Source of the DNA: Nostoc sp. GT001
GTDB lineage: Bacteria > Cyanobacteriota > Cyanobacteriia > Cyanobacteriales > Nostocaceae
Direction: 5' to 3'
Assembly: GCF_030382115.1 (NCBI RefSeq)
Contig: NZ_JAUDRJ010000003.1
Coordinates: forward strand, 2,570,178 to 2,575,299
Length of the DNA: 5,122 bases
Positions 1 through 3,933 of the stretch are shown piece after piece. Both the position numbers and the translations under genes were made by a program. Numbering within the stretch: position 1 is the first letter of the stretch; each line of letters opens with the position of its first letter. The notes under the pieces are model-generated. The model ran no database searches. It was given only the letters and a program-made list of their open reading frames with translations, and had not been told where the DNA came from.

Positions 1-558
1 GCAGCCCAGGGACTCACTGACAGCTACGGGTACAACGCGGGCTACCTCGACCAGATTCTCACCGGTTCAAAGCCGACGAACGCAATGGCTCCTGTAGGCT
101 ACTTCATCTACAACCCAACTTTACTCTTCAATAGTACCTATGCTGTCGAGGAGATCCGCCCGCTCGACAACTGGCGGCGACACGTCGAGCAAGCCGTAAG
201 TCGGCCGGGCAGTCGCTATGCTGAGATTGTCAACGGTGCAGGTGGTGCCGACTCACTCCTGGCGATCCAGTCGGCTGGGGTTGCACGGGGCAAGGCAACA
301 TGGCAGCCCCAGAACGTGTTCCTCGCGATCGCAAACTACGACCAGCCCACCTACGACCTACTCCTCGTGACCAGCGCGTACTTCTTGCAGTGCATACAGG
401 CTACTGGGCTGGCGGCGCTTGCAGCGTCGGCAGTTGGGAACGCAGACTGGGCGCGGGCCGCCGTGCGATCAAACGCGATGATCGTGCCGTATGGAGGCAG
501 CTACAGCGTTGGTCTCTTTGACAACACTGGTCAGCTGCCGACCTTCACGATGGTCTGA
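1..558 (+). CDS. Unrecognised GC-rich protein, 3' part only
   Basis: The frame is open from base 1 to the TGA at 556-558, giving 185 visible residues. The true start lies outside the window. The ATG at 85 has no convincing ribosome binding site, and the 28 codons before it read as ordinary protein, so it is probably internal. I do not recognise the family. The visible part has no clear transmembrane segment, signal peptide or catalytic motif. It is rich in Ala, Tyr and Asn, has an Ala-rich helical stretch near residues 138-155, and ends in a Gly/Tyr/Ser-rich tail likely to form beta strands (YGGSYSVGLFDN). Third codon positions are strongly G/C, and sampled lines run 60-70% G+C against about 38-40% in the methyltransferase and deaminase genes, so it is compositionally foreign to the rest of the window. 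One HIP1 site (325-332) lies inside it, which fits a cyanobacterial genome but is weak in GC-rich DNA. That it is coding is likely; its function is unknown. Confidence 0.65.
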   Translation, partial: AAQGLTDSYGYNAGYLDQILTGSKPTNAMAPVGYFIYNPTLLFNSTYAVEEIRPLDNWRRHVEQAVSRPGSRYAEIVNGAGGADSLLAIQSAGVARGKATWQPQNVFLAIANYDQPTYDLLLVTSAYFLQCIQATGLAALAASAVGNADWARAAVRSNAMIVPYGGSYSVGLFDNTGQLPTFTMV

Positions 559-652
559 CGGTTGACTGGTCGCCGTGGGCTGCGGACTTTGAGGTTCGTC
601 AGCATCCATCACGCTTGGGGGTGGGGGGTAAGATCGCTCCTTTTTACTCTAA
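559..652. other. GC-rich intergenic tail and composition break
   Basis: This short stretch continues the high G+C of the upstream gene to about 630, including a G-run (gggggtgggggg), then turns AT-rich within about 20 bases, just before the MITE-like element. I see no gene in it; the open frame from 562 that crosses into the element has no binding site and no protein character. The break may mark an insertion or recombination point, or an assembly join. Confidence 0.4.
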
Positions 653-667
653 GAACCTATCCCACTA
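653..667 (+). repeat. Left terminal inverted repeat of MITE-like element
   Basis: The 15 bases GAACCTATCCCACTA match the right end exactly in inverted orientation. Beyond base 15 the two ends diverge (TTGTAA against ATAATA). Confidence 0.65.
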
Positions 668-766
668 TTGTAAAAATCCCTAGTTCTTTTCGTAAAATGT
701 GCTTGAAAACCTTGATTTTTCGTTTTCAGTTCTCAATAAGCTTAAGCTTTGTAGCACAGATATTAT

Positions 767-781
767 TAGTGGGATAGGTTC
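767..781 (-). repeat. Right terminal inverted repeat of MITE-like element
   Basis: TAGTGGGATAGGTTC is the exact reverse complement of 653-667. It ends 71 bp before the stop codon of the minus-strand nucleoside hydrolase. Confidence 0.65.
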
Positions 782-792
782 AAGAATGTTGT

Positions 793-828
793 GGGGGCGA
801 TGCCTGCTATTAGATGCGTTCGCCCTAC
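793..828. repeat. Imperfect hairpin repeat downstream of hydrolase gene
   Basis: GGGCGA at 795-800 pairs with TCGCCC at 820-825, around a 19-base interior that can add a little pairing (ATGC/GCGT). GGGCGATGCC..GCGTTCGCCC resembles a dispersed palindrome I associate with intergenic DNA of filamentous cyanobacteria. It lies 25-60 bp after the minus-strand hydrolase stop and could act as a transcript end or 3' stabiliser, but no U-tract follows it in that direction, so a classical intrinsic terminator is not supported. Confidence 0.35.
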
Positions 829-852
829 CACGCCACCTAATTTTTTAGTTTT

Positions 853-1776
853 TTATCTTGCCCATTGCTGCAAAATATAACCATAAAAAGCCTCTTTATC
901 TACCTGATCCATTGCATAAATTTTACGACCGCCAGTAACTACTTTAGTACGCCCCTGACTAAGACCAGTGGTGATAATTTCTGTTTCCCATTCGCGCAGT
1001 TGATAAAATTCTGGATGTCCCAAATAAGCCGTTGCCAACACATCCCAAAAATAATAATCTTGGGGGATAACTAGTGCATAACATTGTCCGGCTAAATCAG
1101 AGATGGGATAGTGGCGTTGTCGTCCCATTTTGTATACTAACTCCGACGTGACTGGGACATTATTAGTTAAATCCAAAGGACACATAATAATTTCGATTTG
1201 GGTTTGCCATACCCGCGCGGCTGAAATCGCGTCCCAATAAACATTCCATTCAGCAGAACCATCTTGTCCAGGTTCTAAACTTTTTTCTACATTGCCACCA
1301 ACATTCAACGCACCCCCCATCCACACAATCTTGTGAATCTTGGCTTCAATTTCTGGTGCTTTGTCTAAAGCTGCGGCTACCGTTGTCAACGGCCCAGTTA
1401 CCATCAACGTTACGGGGTCTGATGCGTCCCGCAACACCTGTATCATGAAATCTTGACCTGTTTCGGCAAGCAGAGGCGTGGTGATGGTTTTGCTTTGATT
1501 GAGAATGGGGAGATGGTCAACGATAAACGAATCACGGCGATAGAGAGTAGGAAATGGATTGATACCGCGCACAGTGCTTTCTGCTACCGGGATATGAGAA
1601 AATCCCATCAAATCTATAATTTTACGTGTGGCACTAACAGCTAGTTGAACGTAGCAATCTGCTGGAGTGACGACAACACCAAGGAGTTCAATACTATCCA
1701 TCGTTAACAGCAGCATAGTTGCTAAATAATCATCTACACCGCCATCGTGATCCATTAATACAAGTTGTTTTGTCAT
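853..1776 (-). CDS. Nucleoside hydrolase, IAG-NH-like (purine-preferring)
   Basis: This 307-residue protein should hydrolyse the N-glycosidic bond of ribonucleosides, releasing base and ribose in the cytoplasm for salvage. The calcium/ribose-binding signature is present as DHDGGVDD (Asp9, Asp11, Asp15, Asp16). Other family blocks are VTGPLT (126-131), VWMGGA (151-156), AEWNVYWD (175-182, with Glu176 and Asn178) and YYFWDVLATAYL (241-252, Trp244-Asp245). Details match the inosine-adenosine-guanosine hydrolase of Trypanosoma vivax as I remember it rather than the CU/IU type: DHDG instead of DxDP, PADC (38-41) where CU/IU types have a GN, NPFP (73-76), and Trp instead of the catalytic His before the last Asp. 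The second purine-stacking Trp of IAG-NH is replaced by Tyr79. Length is normal and the frame intact. The start is set by the family N-terminus; no Shine-Dalgarno precedes it, but TATAAT sits 8 nt upstream, suggesting a leaderless mRNA. It is divergent from the cytosine deaminase, 13 bp away. Purine specificity is inferred. Confidence 0.93.
   Translation of the reverse strand: MTKQLVLMDHDGGVDDYLATMLLLTMDSIELLGVVVTPADCYVQLAVSATRKIIDLMGFSHIPVAESTVRGINPFPTLYRRDSFIVDHLPILNQSKTITTPLLAETGQDFMIQVLRDASDPVTLMVTGPLTTVAAALDKAPEIEAKIHKIVWMGGALNVGGNVEKSLEPGQDGSAEWNVYWDAISAARVWQTQIEIIMCPLDLTNNVPVTSELVYKMGRQRHYPISDLAGQCYALVIPQDYYFWDVLATAYLGHPEFYQLREWETEIITTGLSQGRTKVVTGGRKIYAMDQVDKEAFYGYILQQWAR
1704..1730 (+). 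promoter_or_regulatory. Weak candidate promoter of cytosine deaminase
   Basis: TTAACA (1704-1709, 5/6 to the -35 consensus) and AATAAT (1725-1730, 5/6 to the -10 consensus) are separated by a short 15-bp spacer. They lie inside the hydrolase coding region, about 60 bp before the deaminase start. With only 13 bp between the two genes, the deaminase promoter must lie within the hydrolase gene, and this is the best match I see. The region is AT-rich enough that such matches can arise by chance. Confidence 0.2.
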
Positions 1777-1777
1777 A

Positions 1778-1783
1778 AAGGAG
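1778..1783 (+). promoter_or_regulatory. Ribosome binding site fixing the deaminase start
   Basis: AAGGAG lies 6 nt before the ATG at 1790. It supports that start over the second in-frame ATG at 1802, which has no such site. It occupies nearly the whole gap between the two divergent start codons. Confidence 0.7.
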
Positions 1784-1784
1784 A

Positions 1785-1814
1785 ATTATATGGATGAGTT
1801 TATGGAAGCTGCAA
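1785..1814 (-). promoter_or_regulatory. Candidate promoter of nucleoside hydrolase (leaderless)
   Basis: On the minus strand a perfect TATAAT occupies 1790-1785 and a partial -35, TTGCAG (3/6 to consensus), occupies 1814-1809, with an 18-bp spacer. Only 8 nt separate the -10 from the hydrolase ATG, so transcription would start at or within about two bases of the A of ATG, which agrees with the absence of a Shine-Dalgarno. The -10 overlaps the first base of the deaminase start codon on the other strand. It is predicted from sequence only. Confidence 0.4.
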
Positions 1815-2221
1815 TTCAAGAAGCAAAACAAGGCAGACAAGAAGGGGGAATTCCTATTGGTTCGGTTCTCGTCAAGGATGGTAAAATTCTCGGCAGAGGA
1901 CACAATAAACGTGTACAAGACGGCGATCCTGTTACCCACGCCGAAATTGATTGTCTCCGCAATGCTGGAAGAGTTGGCAGCTATAGAGGTACAACACTCT
2001 ATTCAACTTTAATGCCATGTTACCTGTGCGCTGGGGCAGTAGTACAATTTGGCATTAAAAAAGTCATCGCTGGAGAATCCAAAACTTTTCCTGGTGCTAA
2101 AGAATTTATGGTATCTCATGGCGTGGACGTAATTGATCTTAATCTTGATGAGTGCGAACAAATGATGAGTGAGTTTATTGAAACTAACCCCGAACTTTGG
2201 AATGAAGATATTGGTAAATAG
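1790..2221 (+). CDS. Cytosine deaminase, yeast Fcy1 type
   Basis: This 143-residue zinc hydrolase of the cytidine deaminase superfamily probably converts cytosine to uracil plus ammonia in the cytoplasm. Zinc ligands and the proton-shuttling glutamate are present: His50-Ala51-Glu52 (HAE) and PCYLC (76-80, Cys77 and Cys80). It follows the yeast enzyme (158 residues as I recall) almost end to end: an N-terminal helix ending QEGGIPIG, the block LGRGHNKR (34-41, Asn39), GTTLYSTLMPC (67-77), and a C-terminus PELWNEDIGK. Trp137 and Asp140 there, with Phe100 and Asn39, correspond to base-contacting residues of yeast cytosine deaminase (Trp152, Asp155, Phe114, Asn51). That C-terminal signature separates it from tRNA adenosine deaminase TadA and guanine deaminase, which share the HAE/PCxxC core. 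It is unrelated to the large amidohydrolase CodA of E. coli. A good Shine-Dalgarno fixes the start. The pairing with a nucleoside hydrolase supports a salvage role. The stop codon runs straight into a heptamer repeat. Confidence 0.88.
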   Translation: MDEFMEAAIQEAKQGRQEGGIPIGSVLVKDGKILGRGHNKRVQDGDPVTHAEIDCLRNAGRVGSYRGTTLYSTLMPCYLCAGAVVQFGIKKVIAGESKTFPGAKEFMVSHGVDVIDLNLDECEQMMSEFIETNPELWNEDIGK

Positions 2222-2248
2222 TCATTGGTCATTTGTCATTTGTCATTA
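2221..2248. repeat. Tandem heptamer repeat, 4 x GTCATTN
   Basis: Four head-to-tail copies read GTCATTG, GTCATTT, GTCATTT and GTCATTA, starting on the last base of the deaminase stop codon. This is the short tandemly repeated repetitive type (STRR) common in intergenic DNA of Nostoc-like cyanobacteria. Copy number is usually strain-variable; no coding role is apparent. Confidence 0.75.
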
Positions 2249-2645
2249 ATTATCCTCCCCTGCTCCCCACTATCCACCTTTTAAGGATAGGTATTTTAAA
2301 ATCAGCTAGTAGATAGAGTAATGTGATGACTGGAAAAGCCACTGCGTTGCAACAAAAGAGCAGCTTTAATTGGGTCTGGTTAGCAATCAAGAAGTGAAAT
2401 CTGGAGAGGATGGTTTAGTAGCTGACTTGCCAAACTATACAGCTAAGATATTTGTTTCAAATTTCCAGTAACGTAGTCTGTGGATCGTAGGTGTCAAAAG
2501 GTTGCAAATACATTGTCCCAAGCAGTGCGATCGCTCGTTAAACAAACTGCTTGCGTCGCAACGCAGTAATAAGAGTAGTTGTGGGATCAACAGCAAATAA
2601 AATAACATCATGTCCGATCGGATAAGCCCAAAACCCAGATTGTAG
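2249..2645. other. Long non-coding stretch with gene debris
   Basis: About 400 bp hold no intact gene. A pyrimidine-rich run (2253-2270) and a 6-bp stem CTATCC/GGATAG (2270-2275 with 2285-2290) follow the heptamers; the stem has no U-tract and is at best a weak terminator for the deaminase. On the minus strand, 2538-2639 reads as a protein-like fragment (GFWAYPIGHDVILFAVDP, then LRRKQFV and a stop) with no start of its own. I do not recognise it, and it may be the decayed 3' end of a gene. A HIP1 site lies at 2527-2534. An imperfect inverted repeat links 2340-2370 and 2537-2568. No promoter with good -35 and -10 boxes was found for the downstream membrane-protein gene. Confidence 0.4.
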
Positions 2646-2665
2646 AGACGCGATTTATCGCGTCT
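2646..2665. repeat. Perfect palindrome, 9-bp arms
   Basis: AGACGCGAT (2646-2654) and ATCGCGTCT (2657-2665) are exact reverse complements separated by TT, giving a stem of 8-9 bp. Palindromes with the core GACGCGAT..ATCGCGTC are a familiar dispersed repeat in filamentous cyanobacteria. Here it lies directly against a transposase-like scrap, supplying that frame's stop codon, and about 100 bp before the DUF1772 gene. No U-tract follows on either strand, so a terminator role is unsupported. Confidence 0.6.
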
Positions 2666-2702
2666 TGAAAGACCAATCATCTACACCAATAACCTTTAAC
2701 CC
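2661..2702 (-). pseudogene. Possible scrap of an ISL3-family transposase
   Basis: The minus strand encodes G-L-K-V-I-G-V-D-D-W-S-F-K-T over 14 codons. The block V-[IL]-G-V-D-D-[WF]-[AS]-F-[KR] is, from memory, the first catalytic-aspartate block of ISL3-family transposases. The similarity stops at the palindrome at 2646-2665, and residues expected next in the family (a GxxYGTI block) are absent. It would be a small relic left by deletion of an IS. The match is short, so chance is possible. Confidence 0.35.
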
Positions 2703-2756
2703 AAGCGTATTGTGACATAACACCATCTGCGAACAAGGCGTTGGGCAGTAATTAAC

Positions 2757-2762
2757 AGGAGG
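2757..2762 (+). promoter_or_regulatory. Strong Shine-Dalgarno of DUF1772 gene
   Basis: AGGAGG lies 4 nt before the ATG at 2767. It is a full match to the anti-SD core and fixes the start. It is the strongest ribosome binding site in the window. Confidence 0.75.
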
Positions 2763-2766
2763 CTTT

Positions 2767-3255
2767 ATGATATTTGTTGACAATTTGCGCTTCCCTTTGA
2801 CGCTTTTCACAGCACTAGGCTGCGGATTGGTGGCTGGCGTCTTCTTTGCCTTCTCGACTTTCGTGATGAATGCCCTTGCACGACTCCAGCCAAAGGAGGG
2901 TATTGCCGCCATGCAATCCATCAATATCACTGCGATCAATCCGTTATTCATGTTGGCACTCTTCGGGACGGCTGTGGCTTGCATTTTTCTAGCGGTTTCT
3001 TCGGTGTTAAAGTGGCATCAACCTGGCGCTGCCTATCTGCTTATCGGTAGCTTGCTCTATCTTATTGGCACCGTTCTAGTGACGATCGCGTTCAATGTGC
3101 CGCTGAATGATGCCTTAGCGATCGCCAAACCGGATAGCACTGAAGGCACGAACCTATGGGCTAGATATCTTACCAATTGGACGTTCTGGAACCACGTTCG
3201 GACAATAGCGGCACTGGCGGCAGCACTTGTACTCGGACTGTGCGATCGCACGTGA
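2767..3255 (+). CDS. DUF1772 / anthrone oxygenase-like membrane protein
   Basis: The 162 residues form a small integral membrane protein with four predicted helices at about 10-33, 58-80, 88-109 and 143-158. The family signature is clear: FFAFSTFVM (26-34), MQSINITAINPLF (49-61), TIAFNVPLND (106-115), a conserved Trp131 and WNHVRT (141-146). In fungi, relatives oxidise anthrones in polyketide pathways; in bacteria the family is mostly uncharacterised, so an oxygenase activity is only a possibility. No polyketide genes are nearby. Length is typical and the frame intact. Base composition (about 53% in a sampled line) is above the 38% sampled in the next gene, hinting at separate origin, though two HIP1 sites (3118, 3242) show adaptation to the host genome; the second lies six bases before the stop. 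The methyltransferase follows after 38 bp on the same strand, so co-transcription is possible but not shown. Confidence 0.88.
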   Translation: MIFVDNLRFPLTLFTALGCGLVAGVFFAFSTFVMNALARLQPKEGIAAMQSINITAINPLFMLALFGTAVACIFLAVSSVLKWHQPGAAYLLIGSLLYLIGTVLVTIAFNVPLNDALAIAKPDSTEGTNLWARYLTNWTFWNHVRTIAALAAALVLGLCDRT

Positions 3256-3293
3256 AATAGGATAATACCCTGTAATCGGCAAAATGAAGCTAT

Positions 3294-3917
3294 ATGAGTA
3301 TTCAAGCAGCATACGATAATTGGTCAGCCACATACGATGCTGACAAAAATCTGACGCGCGATCTCGATCAAACTGTCACCAGAGAAACCTTGATGGGTTT
3401 GAGGTGTAAATCAGTCGTAGAAATTGGCTGTGGCACAGGTAAAAATACACTTTTACTTTCACAAATTGCTCTGAAAGTTTGTGCGATCGATTTTTCAGCA
3501 CAGATGATCGAAAAGGCGAAAGAGAAAGTGAGGGCTACTAATGTGGTATTTCTTACAGAAGACATTACTAAGCAATGGACTTGTCAAAATGAGTCTGCCG
3601 ATTTGGTCACTTGTAATCTTGTTTTAGAACATATCGAAGACCTCAGCTTGATATTTTCAGAAGCATTTCGTGTATTAGTCAAAGGAGGATATTTTTTTAT
3701 CTGTGAGCTTCATCCATTTAAGCAATATAAAGGTACAAAAGCTAATTTCCAAAGACAGCAAGAGATCATTGAAATTCCGGCATTTGTGCATCATTTATCA
3801 GATTTTTTTAACGCAGCGAAAGTTCATGGCTTCTTACTTGAAGATTTCAAAGAATGGTGGCATGAAGAAGATAAAAATAAACCACCAAGGCTAGTATCAA
3901 TCTTGTTTAGAAAGTGA
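3294..3917 (+). CDS. Class I SAM-dependent methyltransferase
   Basis: This is a 207-residue cytoplasmic enzyme of the Methyltransf_11/25 type, predicted to move a methyl group from S-adenosylmethionine to an unidentified small molecule. Motif I, VVEIGCGTGKNT (41-52), forms the SAM-binding loop. Asp66 in VCAIDFS (62-68) should hold the ribose hydroxyls. LTEDIT (87-92) is motif II/III, and DLVTCNLVLEHIED (103-116) is the post-motif strand and helix typical of this subgroup. GGYFFICELHPF (131-142) is the late strand. The N-terminus YDNWSATYD (7-15) is a common cap of ubiquinone/menaquinone-like and related small-molecule methyltransferases, but the protein is short and substrate cannot be inferred. 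The start at 3294 lacks a good Shine-Dalgarno but agrees with the family N-terminus; an upstream ATG at 3284 is out of frame. The acyltransferase begins about 16 bp after the stop and may be co-transcribed. Confidence 0.88.
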   Translation: MSIQAAYDNWSATYDADKNLTRDLDQTVTRETLMGLRCKSVVEIGCGTGKNTLLLSQIALKVCAIDFSAQMIEKAKEKVRATNVVFLTEDITKQWTCQNESADLVTCNLVLEHIEDLSLIFSEAFRVLVKGGYFFICELHPFKQYKGTKANFQRQQEIIEIPAFVHHLSDFFNAAKVHGFLLEDFKEWWHEEDKNKPPRLVSILFRK

Positions 3918-3933
3918 AGAAAATTTTGGGGTA

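Larger units (their letters stand above)
653..781. mobile_element. MITE-like element, 129 bp with 15-bp TIRs
   Basis: GAACCTATCCCACTA at 653-667 is repeated as its exact reverse complement TAGTGGGATAGGTTC at 767-781. Perfect 15-bp inverted ends around 99 bp of AT-rich, non-coding DNA are the form of a miniature inverted-repeat element or an internally deleted insertion sequence. The interior holds a perfect 12-bp palindrome, AAGCTTAAGCTT, at 738-749. No transposase fragment can be read inside, so mobility would depend on an IS with the same ends elsewhere. I see no clean target duplication: the flanks are CTCTAA on the left and AAGAAT on the right, sharing at most AA. This could reflect a very short duplication, an old copy, or recombination between copies. 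I cannot name the parent IS family with confidence. Confidence 0.6.

Noticed and set aside
562..777. Open frame of 71 codons on the plus strand
   Set aside because: It runs from the GC-rich tail across the MITE-like element, has no ribosome binding site, and its sequence has no protein-like pattern. It is chance.
2221..2248. Possible CRISPR array
   Set aside because: The units are 7 bp in direct tandem with no spacers, which is a simple heptamer repeat.
2270..2290. Intrinsic terminator after the cytosine deaminase (CTATCC/GGATAG stem)
   Set aside because: The stem is only 6 bp with a 9-nt loop and no following T-run.
2326..2397. Small ORF of 23 codons starting MTGKATALQQ
   Set aside because: It has no Shine-Dalgarno, no recognisable motif and lies in decayed intergenic DNA.
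2435..2680. Minus-strand ORF of 81 codons
   Set aside because: Its frame crosses the palindrome and a HIP1 site and reads as low-quality sequence. A different minus-strand frame of the same stretch looks more protein-like.
2697..2746. Possible integron attC site (GTTGGGC at 2740-2746 before the DUF1772 gene)
   Set aside because: GTTGGGC fits the GTTRRRY core, but the required complementary RYYYAAC partner and the paired inner boxes are not present upstream.
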